62,845 nt of DNA from a virus: the IMG/VR virus record IMGVR_UViG_3300005528_000064, positions 1-62,845 of that record. One strand, given 5' to 3'. The translations under genes and the position numbers were made by a program. Shown one piece after another: positions 33,423 through 40,047 of the stretch (positions within the stretch are counted from its first letter, which is position 1; every line of letters begins with the position of its first letter). Under the pieces are notes generated by a model that was not told the origin of the DNA, ran no database searches, and was given only the letters and a program-made list of their open reading frames with translations.

Positions 33423-34255
33423 ACTTCCTAGACTTTTGCCGAGCGCACGGTATCCTGATCGAGCACTTGCCTCCCGTCGGTCTGTGGAGGCGGTATCCCA
33501 CGGAGGACAAACCGCGCCACAAAAACGGAGCAGTCAAGTGGATGCTTGACCACGGCTTCTGTCAAAACCACGCCACTGAGGTAACTGTTTCCGTCTGGCG
33601 ACCTGATGAGCCCGTAAAAATTAACAGGCGTGACCTAGCCGAGCAGGCCCGCAGAGCAGAGCAGGATACTCTGCGAAGGCAAGCAGAAGCGGCCAAGAAA
33701 GCCGCTTGGATACTTCACCAATGTCAGTACGCATCGCATCCATACCTCAAGGCCAAGGGTTTCCCTGACGAAGTTGGAAATGTTTGGGTACGTGAGGGTG
33801 AGCATCTGCTGGTGATCCCCATGAGAATTGGAAACCGGCTGGTGGGCGTTCAACTGATCGACTCCGAGGGCAAGAAGAATTTCCTGTCGGGTCAGGTCAC
33901 GGGCGGCGCGGAGTATGTGATAGATAACCGAGGAGTGAACATACTGGCAGAGGGGTACGCGACCGCGCTCTCCGTAAGGAAAATTATGAAGAGCCTGAAG
34001 ATGCGTTACAAAATAAGAGTGACGTTCTCAGCAGGTAATCTACTGAAAGTTGCCAGAACTCTAGACTCTGCATTGGTGATCGCAGACAACGATGTCAGTG
34101 GTGTGGGGCAAAAGACCGCTATTGAGACGGGCTTCCCATACTGGATCAGTGATACCGTTGGAGAAGACTTCAATGACTACCATCTAAGGGTAGGTATATT
34201 CAAAGCCACTCAGGCCATATACAAAGTGCTTCAACAACACAAGCTAACAAGTTAG
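33419..34255 (+). CDS. TOPRIM-domain DNA primase
   Basis: 278 residues. A short N-terminal domain (GLWRRYPTEDKPRHKNGAV) and a helical linker precede a TOPRIM core: ILAEGYATALS (Glu178), VTFSAGNLLKVA, and LVIADNDVSG (Asp223, Asp225). The ending SDTVGEDFNDYH is typical of phage primases of this type. It would make RNA primers for replication, with the helicase just upstream. No polymerase gene follows. Confidence 0.85.
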   Translation: MNFLDFCRAHGILIEHLPPVGLWRRYPTEDKPRHKNGAVKWMLDHGFCQNHATEVTVSVWRPDEPVKINRRDLAEQARRAEQDTLRRQAEAAKKAAWILHQCQYASHPYLKAKGFPDEVGNVWVREGEHLLVIPMRIGNRLVGVQLIDSEGKKNFLSGQVTGGAEYVIDNRGVNILAEGYATALSVRKIMKSLKMRYKIRVTFSAGNLLKVARTLDSALVIADNDVSGVGQKTAIETGFPYWISDTVGEDFNDYHLRVGIFKATQAIYKVLQQHKLTS

Positions 34256-34342
34256 AATTAGGGGTGGCTACCTTTAGCGGGGGAAAAGCAGACTGAACCA
34301 CTGCCTGCCACAACTATCCTGGTTCATCATGAGGGGTTCATC

Positions 34343-35080
34343 ATGAAAACTTGTACTAAGTGTAAACAAGAGAAACCGTTTAGTGAGTTTCATAAAGATA
34401 AAACATCAAAAACAGGGTTCAGATCACGATGCAAAGTTTGTTGCGCGGAAGATAGTTCAAATAGATACTATGAAAATCCACAAAAACACATAGCAATAGC
34501 GCGCAAATGGCAAGATAAAAATAAAGAAAAAGTAGTGGCAACCAGAAAAGCACGCTACAAAAACAACAAAGAAAAGTTAAAAGAAGTTAGTCGTAAATAC
34601 AGAGAACAAAACCCAGATAAAACATGGGAACACAATAAAAAGTATTACGAACAGAATAAGGAGAGAGAAAAACTTAGAGCAAAAATATATAGGCAACAAA
34701 ATCCTGACAAAGTTAAAGAAATACAAAGATCCTATATTTTAAGAAACAAAGAAAAAGTTAAACAAGCAAGACTAAAGTACAAAAAAGAAAATCCTGAAAT
34801 ATTTAAAAGAATAAATCAGAACAGAAGAGCAAGAAAACTAGCATCAAATGGCAAGTTATCTTCTGGGCTGGCGCAAAAGTTATATACGCTGCAAAACGGC
34901 AAATGCGCTTGTTGTAAGAAGCCTCTAGGTGACAACTACCATATGGATCACATCATGCCATTAGCACTGGGTGGATCAAACACAGATGACAACATTCAAC
35001 TTCTTAGGGCGCAGTGCAATAACCAAAAATACAGCAAGCACCCTGTAGATTTCATGCAGGAAAGAGGCTACCTGCTTTAG
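34343..35080 (+). CDS. HNH endonuclease, AT-rich insertion
   Basis: 245 residues. An N-terminal zinc finger (CTKCKQEKPFSEF, C-VCC) is followed by a long Lys/Asn/Glu-rich helical region with repeated YREQNPDK and KYKKENPE units. The C-terminal HNH has CACCKKPL, HMDHIMPLALGGSN and CNNQK. Base composition is far more AT-rich than the flanks, which marks recent transfer of a free-standing homing endonuclease. The 87 bases before it hold a direct repeat GGTTCATCATGA (twice), the second containing its ATG. Confidence 0.85.
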   Translation: MKTCTKCKQEKPFSEFHKDKTSKTGFRSRCKVCCAEDSSNRYYENPQKHIAIARKWQDKNKEKVVATRKARYKNNKEKLKEVSRKYREQNPDKTWEHNKKYYEQNKEREKLRAKIYRQQNPDKVKEIQRSYILRNKEKVKQARLKYKKENPEIFKRINQNRRARKLASNGKLSSGLAQKLYTLQNGKCACCKKPLGDNYHMDHIMPLALGGSNTDDNIQLLRAQCNNQKYSKHPVDFMQERGYLL

Positions 35081-35088
35081 GGCAAAAT

Positions 35089-35280
35089 CTAGTGCTTCCC
35101 AGCACTCAGGGTGGGCATGTCCACCGTGAAGATTTCGGGGTGCTGCATTTCCAGATAGGACAGATGCCCCAAAATTTGCAGGCCGAGCGCCAGGACTTGC
35201 TCATCCCGGCCCACGGCATCTGATCGAATCGTGATCTGGTCACCCTCTTGTACGAGGGTAATTGTGACTAGCGTTGTCAA
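35089..35280 (-). CDS. Hypothetical small protein
   Basis: 63 residues from a TTG at 35280 that overlaps the upstream TGA (TTGA). LVTITLVQEGDQITIRSDAVGRDEQVLALGLQILGHLSYLE suggests a beta hairpin followed by a helix. It converges on the HNH gene. The weak start makes this call moderate. Confidence 0.5.
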   Translation of the reverse strand: MTTLVTITLVQEGDQITIRSDAVGRDEQVLALGLQILGHLSYLEMQHPEIFTVDMPTLSAGKH

Positions 35281-35441
35281 TTGCAAGTCACATCGCACCG
35301 ACGAAGAGCCCCACTTCCGTAGCAGCACTCAGAGCAGTAAACGGTGCGACCGTTCATCGTCATGGTGTAGTACCGGCACGAATAGGCCAGGGCAGCAGTG
35401 GCGAAGAGGGTAGCGGCGAGGAAAGCGACAGTCTTTTTCAT
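35277..35441 (-). CDS. Small secreted Cys-rich protein behind SOS-type boxes
   Basis: 54 residues from the ATG at 35441, with CAGGAG six bases upstream. MKKTVAFLAATLFATAALA is a clear signal peptide with predicted cleavage after Ala19. The mature peptide of 35 residues has six Cys (22, 36, 39, 40, 49, 53), so it probably folds by disulfides in the periplasm. Two strong LexA-like boxes lie upstream. The function is unknown; an envelope-acting or host-interaction role is a guess. Confidence 0.68.
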   Translation of the reverse strand: MKKTVAFLAATLFATAALAYSCRYYTMTMNGRTVYCSECCYGSGALRRCDVTCN

Positions 35442-35504
35442 GGGATTCTCCTGTTTGCCGAAAGTGGCAGTGAATGTTGCCATGCCTTAGCGTGTAGTGC
35501 AACA

Positions 35505-35584
35505 CTGTGAATTTTTACAGTGTGTCTACTACTCCAAAATGGTGGAAGTAGGAAACCGTTCGGCAATACTGTAAATTTTTACAG
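35505..35584 (-). promoter_or_regulatory. Two strong LexA-like boxes
   Basis: CTGTGAATTTTTACAG at 35505-35520 (inside the 22-base palindrome ACACTGT-N8-ACAGTGT) and CTGTAAATTTTTACAG at 35569-35584 (8-base arms around TT). Both fit CTGT-N8-ACAG exactly. The second covers the stop codon of the HNH gene at 35579. On the minus strand a weak -10 TAAAAA lies inside the first box. They are best placed to control the secreted Cys-rich gene at 35277. Confidence 0.68.
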
Positions 35585-36157
35585 TGGTCGCCAATCCGTT
35601 TGGTCCCAGTTCCCTTTGCCGTGGTTGCACTCATGGCATAGAACTTGAAGGTTATCAACGTCCAAGGCCAGATGGGGGAACAATTTTCGGGGCTTGATAT
35701 GGTCAACGTGGATGACTGCGCCTGTTGCGGGAGTAGCGCCGCAGCATTGGCAGCGGGCACCGTACTTCTTCAGGGCCACCATGCGCGTCTTGCGCCATTC
35801 ATATGTGGATAGAAACTCAGTAGTCGTGACATCAATACCGGCAACCGTTTGTGGTGCCAGCTTGGTGCTCAATGCCTTGGATTTCCTTGGCATCAACCCC
35901 TTGGCGCGGCGCTCCGCAAGTTTTGCTCGGTGCTTCTGCCGTTTTGTCAGTTTTTTCTGAACTGGCTCCACTACAGCGGGCGCTTTCTTTTCAACGACAG
36001 GAGGAACTTTCGCCGCAATCTTCGCCTTGCGTTCTTCCTTCTTCTTGATGTCTTTTGCAATACGAGCGTTGGCTCTAATCTTTGATAGGAAAGCCCGCCT
36101 TCTTTCTGGCGTGGCTTTCTGCCATTCTTCAGACTTGAACAGGTCTTCTTCTTCCAT
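35579..36157 (-). CDS. HNH nuclease with basic N-terminal region
   Basis: 192 residues. The first ~110 residues are charged and Lys/Ala/Pro-rich (coiled coil and linker). The HNH domain has RCQCCGA, HVDHIKPRKLFPHLALDVDNLQVLCHEC-HGKGN, complete with two CxxC pairs and the catalytic His. Its ATG is 3 bases after the RepL-like stop, so they share an operon. Phage HNH proteins next to replication or packaging genes can be nicking enzymes; here it might nick near the iterons, but that is conjecture. Confidence 0.82.
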   Translation of the reverse strand: MEEEDLFKSEEWQKATPERRRAFLSKIRANARIAKDIKKKEERKAKIAAKVPPVVEKKAPAVVEPVQKKLTKRQKHRAKLAERRAKGLMPRKSKALSTKLAPQTVAGIDVTTTEFLSTYEWRKTRMVALKKYGARCQCCGATPATGAVIHVDHIKPRKLFPHLALDVDNLQVLCHECNHGKGNWDQTDWRPL

Positions 36158-36159
36158 CG

Positions 36160-36684
36160 TTACTCAGCCGAGACAGAAATGCTCCGGCCTTCCTCTGAGT
36201 ATTCAATCTGCATCTTGATCTTCCGCAGATCGTTGAACTTGCGGCGGTTCTCCAGCACTCTCGGGTCAGTACCTACCGCAAAGATATGAGGGTCAATCAT
36301 GTAGACGCCATTGACCACGCGCATGAGCAGGCCGCTTCCGATGAGTTCCCGCGTGGCGTTGTAGATCACTTGGTTCTTCAGGCCGGTGCGCTCCGTGATT
36401 TCCTTACGCTCTACCGGGGTGATGATGACATGGTTCTGATCGTCTCTGACCATCGAACCAAGTTCAATGAACAGAACCATCGCAGACCGAGACAGACCGT
36501 AGAGTCGGCATAGGTCAGCGTAGAACATTTTGGTGAACGTCAGATGCGTAGCACCTTCCTTGCGCGTCACCTCTTTGACAACCTCGGTTGCCCGCAAAAT
36601 TTCGCCCGTCTCGGCGTCAGTTGTCAGCGTCCGCTCCAGGCTACTGTAGACCGCACGGGCTTGCTTGCTCATCACATCACGCAT
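36160..36684 (-). CDS. RepL-like winged-helix replication initiator
   Basis: 174 residues from the ATG at 36684, which has AGGAGG five bases upstream. FTKMFYADLCRLYGLSRSAMVLFIELGSM, ERKEITERTGLKNQVIYNATRELIGSGLLMRVVNGVYMIDPHIFAVG follow the RepL/IncFII-type winged helix, including the conserved NxY-F-G-like end. Five 19-base iterons lie ~90-180 bases upstream, and an extra half site overlaps its -35. It probably starts phage replication at the iterons and represses itself. It is distinct in sequence from the winged-helix protein at 18988. Confidence 0.75.
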   Translation of the reverse strand: MRDVMSKQARAVYSSLERTLTTDAETGEILRATEVVKEVTRKEGATHLTFTKMFYADLCRLYGLSRSAMVLFIELGSMVRDDQNHVIITPVERKEITERTGLKNQVIYNATRELIGSGLLMRVVNGVYMIDPHIFAVGTDPRVLENRRKFNDLRKIKMQIEYSEEGRSISVSAE

Positions 36685-36702
36685 AACTACCTCCTGATCT
36701 GG

Positions 36703-36732
36703 ATGATAGCATCTAACGGAAAACAAGTAAAG
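36703..36732 (-). promoter_or_regulatory. Promoter of the RepL-like gene with iteron half site in the -35
   Basis: Minus strand: -35 TTTACT (36732-36727), 18 bases, -10 TATCAT (36708-36703), then AGGAGG and the ATG at 36684. The -35 region TTTACTTG is the conserved half of the iterons at 36771, which suggests autorepression. Confidence 0.5.
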
Positions 36733-36770
36733 ACCTACTGAAGTCATCTACTCAAAAATGTATACGTTTA

Positions 36771-36868
36771 CTTGCTACGAGTAAACTTACTTGTCACGAG
36801 TAAACTTACTTGCTACGAGTAAAGTTCCTTGTAGTGAGTAAATTTGTTACTCGCTATGAGTAAACGCA
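36771..36868. repeat. Five 19-bp iterons, candidate replication origin
   Basis: Units start at 36771, 36790, 36809, 36828 and 36850; the first four are strictly tandem, the fifth follows after 3 bases. Consensus acttgctacgagtaaactt. Units 1-3 differ by one to three bases, units 4-5 by more. Within each, TTACT...AGTAA forms an inverted repeat; around unit 1 it reaches GTTTACT-N7-AGTAAAC. The region is AT-rich and stands before the RepL-like gene. Confidence 0.75.
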
Positions 36869-37084
36869 CTACTCCCCACATGAGTGACCCCTAGCATTCA
36901 TGCGGGTTCCAGGCCGATTGCTCTTTTCTTCTCTTTGCGTAGCGTAGTGGTGTGCGTAGCTTCTTGGCCAGGGGAATGAGTGATGGGTCAGTCCTCCGCT
37001 ATGGCAGCGCAGCGTCTACCCGTGCGCTCCACCTCTCTGTCGTATCGTGCCCGCTCGGTTTTCGAGAGCAGCGTAGCAGGGGCG
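36869..37084. other. Non-coding stretch between iterons and terminator
   Basis: About 215 bases with no convincing gene on either strand. It contains a pyrimidine-rich run (CTCTTTTCTTCTCTTTGCG near 36922) and CGTAGCGTAGTGGTGTGCGTAG, a short imperfect repeat. It could be part of an origin (duplex-unwinding or primase-loading side), but nothing specific is seen. Confidence 0.4.
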
Positions 37085-37108
37085 TAAAAAAGCCCGCCGA
37101 AGCGGGCT
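37085..37108 (-). terminator. Strong rho-independent terminator
   Basis: On the minus strand AGCCCGC-TTCG-GCGGGCT followed by five T: a 7-pair GC stem with a stable UUCG loop. It ends the leftward operon just after the gene at 37112 and isolates it from the iteron region. Confidence 0.9.
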
Positions 37109-37111
37109 GGG

Positions 37112-37471
37112 TCACTTTTTCGCTAGTTCCCTGCCGTGTCTGTGCAGTTCATCTTTTATGTAGGCCAATCCTTTCCTGCCCATGTTGGGGATACGGAGGA
37201 CTCTGTTCTCTGTCATGGAGCACAGTTGGTCAATCGTCCTTACGTCCTCAAAACGCAGGCAGTTCAGAACTCTGCAGGGCAAGTCCAGATCGTCAACCAT
37301 AACGTCAATTTCGGCTTGCGTTTCTTCCTTGGCCTTGAGAAATGCGACTTCTCTCTCGTATTCCTGCAGCATTTTGTAGGCAAGCTGGACGCGGAGGTGG
37401 ACCCCTCCCGTGCTCGCTGGCGCTTGGCCGTGCATCATGGTGAACAGTTGCCAGAGTCGTTCTTCGTTCAT
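37112..37471 (-). CDS. RNA polymerase alpha C-terminal-domain-like protein
   Basis: 119 residues from the ATG at 37471, two bases after the upstream stop. The N-terminal half is helical. Residues about 58-117 (VDDLDLPCRVLNCLRFEDVRT, IDQLCSMTENRVLRIPNMGRKGLAYIKDELHRHGREL) follow the bacterial RpoA C-terminal domain (VDDLELTVRSANCLKAE..., LLKTPNLGKKSL-EIKD-L) in order and spacing. That domain binds UP-element DNA and activators. A free copy could redirect or compete with host transcription. It is the last gene before a strong terminator. Confidence 0.75.
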   Translation of the reverse strand: MNEERLWQLFTMMHGQAPASTGGVHLRVQLAYKMLQEYEREVAFLKAKEETQAEIDVMVDDLDLPCRVLNCLRFEDVRTIDQLCSMTENRVLRIPNMGRKGLAYIKDELHRHGRELAKK

Positions 37472-37472
37472 G

Positions 37473-37724
37473 TCATACCCCAATTTTGTTGAGGAAGTTC
37501 CGCGCCTTGGTCAGCCGTGCGCGGTCCATGCCGACGTCACCATGCTCAAGGATATGAAACGCCAGGGAGTCCACGACAGAGCGCAGATGCTGCTCCAGTT
37601 CATCGCGCTCGGCTCGCAGTTCTTTGAAAGCGATGTTGTCGCGGGCGCGGGCCTGCTCCAGTTCGATCACGCGGTCGATTCCGTTGCGGGCGATATCAAT
37701 TACGCCCTGAACACCAGTTTCCAT
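37473..37724 (-). CDS. Hypothetical coiled-coil protein
   Basis: 83 residues from the ATG at 37724, with CAGGAG six bases upstream. It is helical and charged (DRVIELEQARARDNIAFKELRAERDELEQHLRSV is the kind of heptad pattern seen). The region just upstream (37742-37758) is a truncated copy of the terminator stem at 37085. Function unknown. Confidence 0.6.
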   Translation of the reverse strand: METGVQGVIDIARNGIDRVIELEQARARDNIAFKELRAERDELEQHLRSVVDSLAFHILEHGDVGMDRARLTKARNFLNKIGV

Positions 37725-37759
37725 AGGTTTCTCCTGTTTAGAAAGCCCGCCGAAGCGGT

Positions 37760-38257
37760 TCACTCCACCTGTGCCACAAGTAGCGATCCATACCTGTCCA
37801 GATAGTTAATCTCTAGACCATGCTTGTCTGCGTAGTCCATGACGAACTGCTCGGCCTTCTCGCCTCCCAGGCGGCGGTACTCCACCCGTTTCTCCACCGG
37901 ATCGCCCCGTGAGTTCTGGCCCACCAGCATGTTGATCGCAACCTCGCCGGGGTTCAGCAGTTCCTCCAGCTCATCTCGTCCTATGGGCTGGCCGTTGTGC
38001 TCTATCGCCCAATAGATCGGCTCAAGGTCCGGGTCATCATCGCGCATGGTGCCGTCGCTAGACCAGCCGTCCACCATTGCAAAGTAGATCGTGTCCACGA
38101 TGCCACCGGGCCAATCCTCCCAATGGTTGTGGTCAATTTCCTCTGAGACTTCCTGAGTCACGCGGGGCAGGATGCTAGTGCGCCATCCCCCATCGTGCCA
38201 TTCCACCGGGGCAGTCACCATCGGATAGTGGTTGTCGTTTATGCGAAGCGTGAACAT
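37760..38257 (-). CDS. Hypothetical early protein
   Basis: 165 residues, acidic. MFTLRINDNHYPMVTAPVEWHDGGW and several Trp/Asp-rich segments (HNHWEDWPGG, DGTMRDDDPDLEP) are followed by a helical C-terminus (KAEQFVMDYADKHGLEINYLD). The ribosome site and the upstream stop are fused in GAGGAGTGACCTATG. No family recognised. Confidence 0.62.
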   Translation of the reverse strand: MFTLRINDNHYPMVTAPVEWHDGGWRTSILPRVTQEVSEEIDHNHWEDWPGGIVDTIYFAMVDGWSSDGTMRDDDPDLEPIYWAIEHNGQPIGRDELEELLNPGEVAINMLVGQNSRGDPVEKRVEYRRLGGEKAEQFVMDYADKHGLEINYLDRYGSLLVAQVE

Positions 38258-38260
38258 AGG

Positions 38261-38431
38261 TCACTCCTCTGCGACGGAGATGTCGCACTCGTAATTATCG
38301 GGATCACGGTCTGGGTTGGTGCCCCATTCCGTATGTGCGAGGTTTTCAATCTCATCATCATCGGCCCCATCGGGTACCTCGAAACTGATGACGTAGGTCA
38401 CTGTCTCTGTCACGGTAGCAGTTCGTTTCAT
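38261..38431 (-). CDS. Small acidic protein
   Basis: 56 residues. MKRTATVTETVTYVISFEVPDGADDDEIENLA has the look of a beta strand pair plus helix. The tail is acidic and ends in Glu-Glu, whose codons (GAGGAG) form the ribosome site of the next gene. Good codon pattern and neat junctions on both sides support it although it is short. Confidence 0.6.
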   Translation of the reverse strand: MKRTATVTETVTYVISFEVPDGADDDEIENLAHTEWGTNPDRDPDNYECDISVAEE

Positions 38432-38432
38432 G

Positions 38433-38594
38433 TCAAGCCCTCCACCATTGCGGTGCTTTTTGGTTAGGCCCGAAAGCGCGGGCCTCGTCGCTTACTTCAT
38501 CGTGCCGTGGGCAATCGTCACTGGTGCAGAGTCCGGTGACAAGTTCCTCGTCCTCAAGATCGCGCCCGCAGTGTGGGCAAGTCGGTTGGTCCAT
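38433..38594 (-). CDS. Small zinc-ribbon protein
   Basis: 53 residues. CPHCGRDLEDEEL and C-SDDCPRHD give a four-Cys zinc ribbon, followed by a polar tail with WWRA. The ATG follows the GAGGAGTGACC junction. It ends one base before the next ATG. Function unknown. Confidence 0.6.
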   Translation of the reverse strand: MDQPTCPHCGRDLEDEELVTGLCTSDDCPRHDEVSDEARAFGPNQKAPQWWRA

Positions 38595-38597
38595 AGG

Positions 38598-38852
38598 TCA
38601 CTCCTCTGTAGCCCGTGCGATAGCTGCGCGGGCTCGGTGCATATCGTCAGCCAGTGAGCATCCGCCAGCGTCTGCGGGTATATGCCGCATGACACGGCGC
38701 AGTGCGTCCAGCAGTTCCGCGTTCACTGTGCTCAGCCGGTACAGTTCTGCAGCGGATAGCCGCACGTCGTCTGTGTAGTGGGTATGGTCAATTTCGCCTG
38801 CAAGGCCGGTGAGATATTCAGCCAGTCTCTCGGCTTTGGTTTGTTCAGTCAT
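38598..38852 (-). CDS. Small helical phage protein
   Basis: 84 residues. RLAEYLTGLAGEIDHTHYTDDVRLSAAELYRLSTVNAELLDALRRV and the ending RARAAIARATEE resemble the ARAAIKKAEG-ending proteins at 26261 and 28184. The last codons again make the ribosome site for the next gene. Function unknown. Confidence 0.62.
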   Translation of the reverse strand: MTEQTKAERLAEYLTGLAGEIDHTHYTDDVRLSAAELYRLSTVNAELLDALRRVMRHIPADAGGCSLADDMHRARAAIARATEE

Positions 38853-39061
38853 GTTCCCTCCTTAGGCATACGGGCAAAGAACCTCCCGCCCGCAAAAATT
38901 ATGCGCCGTTCAGTGGTTCCGTCCACTAGGGGACAACCCCGAAACCGCACTTCCTCTCCGTTGCGGATGGCTTCGCGTTCGGAGCGGGTCAGTCCTGAGA
39001 CACGGCGGGCACCCTTTTCAGCGCCCCAGCGGGCGCAACGGGCAGTCTGGGAATAGATCAT
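38849..39061 (-). CDS. Hypothetical small basic protein
   Basis: 70 residues, basic (CARWGAEKGARRVSGLTRSEREAIRNGEE). A 4-base overlap couples it to the next gene. Function unknown. Confidence 0.58.
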   Translation of the reverse strand: MIYSQTARCARWGAEKGARRVSGLTRSEREAIRNGEEVRFRGCPLVDGTTERRIIFAGGRFFARMPKEGT

Positions 39062-39064
39062 CGG

Positions 39065-39271
39065 TCAGTCCTCCTCGGTTGACCAGTAATCGGCAAGCGC
39101 ATCTTGCATTGCGAGCCTATCTGACACCCACACAACATCGGCGTCAGGGTATGCGTTTAAACACTGTTCTTCGGCATGGTCGCCATCGTCGGCATAACAC
39201 TTAAAACCGAAAGGCGCATCCTCGGGGCACATGATGCTTTCAATTCGATAGAGCACAATGTAGTGGTTCAT
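39065..39271 (-). CDS. Small phage protein (MNHYIVLYRIESI family)
   Basis: 68 residues. MNHYIVLYRIESIMCPEDAPFGFKC and EEQCLNAYPDADVVWV look like a small alpha/beta protein that recurs in related phages. Ends in Glu-Glu-Asp with the fused ribosome-site junction. Confidence 0.62.
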   Translation of the reverse strand: MNHYIVLYRIESIMCPEDAPFGFKCYADDGDHAEEQCLNAYPDADVVWVSDRLAMQDALADYWSTEED

Positions 39272-39274
39272 AGG

Positions 39275-39496
39275 TCAGTCCTCCAAAAGGGACCAAGCAT
39301 CCGCCATCGCGGCCTGATGGTCCGGGCAAAGATCGTCTTCGATTTGTTCAAGAGCCCACCGAAGGGCAGTTTCCAGGCGCTCCACATGGGCACGGGTGCG
39401 AACGCGGGCACGGCGCCTCTCCCAGGCTTCATCGGCCAGTTCTGAGGGGGTGAGAGGCCGGTCGGGATCAAGGCAGGGGTTCATGATTGGATTCAT
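39275..39496 (-). CDS. Hypothetical small protein
   Basis: 73 residues, helical (TPSELADEAWERRRARVRTRAHVERLETALRWALEQIEDD in outline). The 66-base hairpin repeat lies directly upstream, its edge providing AGGAGA. Ends in LLED with the fused junction. Function unknown. Confidence 0.6.
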   Translation of the reverse strand: MNPIMNPCLDPDRPLTPSELADEAWERRRARVRTRAHVERLETALRWALEQIEDDLCPDHQAAMADAWSLLED

Positions 39497-39505
39497 GGTG
39501 TCGGT

Positions 39506-39571
39506 TCTCCTGATTGTGTAGCGGGCAACATGCCCCCATAGCCCCCGAGTGAGGGGCTATAGGTGCCGGTC
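39506..39571 (-). repeat. Hairpin repeat H1, copy 1
   Basis: A ~65-base element with two stems (minus strand: ATAGCCCC...GGGGGCTAT and GGGCA...TGCCC) ending in the ribosome site AATCAGGAGA of the gene at 39275. A second copy with only a few differences is at 40048-40111. Confidence 0.75.
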
Positions 39572-39572
39572 G

Positions 39573-39839
39573 TTACGCTGGCGCATCCATCGGCACGGGG
39601 TCCGCCGGCCATCGGTTCTGTAACCACCTGTTGCGCATGGTTTGCGGGTCATACGGTAACCATCCCGTGCGGCTCATTCGAGCGTTATCCGGTCCGGTAT
39701 GGTTCCGGCATTCATCGCACCTTAGACACCAGTATTCCCGCCACATTTCAGGGTTCTGGAGCTTCTGGCCCCATGTTGCGGGTTTGCCGCACTCATGCCC
39801 CCATGTGCCGGGGTGGGCGTATCTGCAGGTTCCGGGCAT
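39573..39839 (-). CDS. Cys/Trp-rich small protein
   Basis: 88 residues with six Cys and four His (CRYAHPGTWGHECGKPATWG, CLRCDECRNH), probably one or two zinc sites, and many Trp. The C-terminus is Pro-rich. Function unknown; a nucleic-acid-binding zinc protein is possible. Confidence 0.6.
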   Translation of the reverse strand: MPGTCRYAHPGTWGHECGKPATWGQKLQNPEMWREYWCLRCDECRNHTGPDNARMSRTGWLPYDPQTMRNRWLQNRWPADPVPMDAPA

Positions 39840-39842
39840 AGG

Positions 39843-40040
39843 TCAGTCTCCCTTCAAAGACACAATCTCAACGGTCCGGCGATTACCCGGCACAGAGTCC
39901 AGCGCCCGCAGGAGTGAGGCCATGGGGTTATGCTGCCAGACAGAGAACCAGCGTTCAAAGCGCGGCCCGATAACCTGCCATTCGAGCCCGTGCCGGTAGA
40001 CTTTGAAAAGTCCGTTTTCGGTCTTAATGAAAGCATTCAT
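39843..40040 (-). CDS. Hypothetical small protein
   Basis: 65 residues. FIKTENGLFKVYRHGLEWQVIGPRFERWFSVWQHNP suggests a beta-rich domain. Preceded by hairpin repeat copy 2 and the junction GGAGATTGACCTATG; ends SLKGD with the same fused junction. Confidence 0.6.
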   Translation of the reverse strand: MNAFIKTENGLFKVYRHGLEWQVIGPRFERWFSVWQHNPMASLLRALDSVPGNRRTVEIVSLKGD

Positions 40041-40047
40041 AGGTCAA

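Noticed and set aside
36640-36665. LexA-like box (CTACTGTAGACCGCACGG)
   Set aside because: Only one half fits CTGT; the other half has no ACAG, and it is inside the RepL-like coding region.
36771-36868. Possible small CRISPR array
   Set aside because: The repeats are directly adjacent without spacers, so they are iterons or operators rather than a CRISPR array.
38921-38940. Further copy of the CCCTAGT control element (CCACTAGGGGACAACCCC)
   Set aside because: It lies inside a coding region with no gene start nearby and lacks a matching -10, so chance similarity is more likely.
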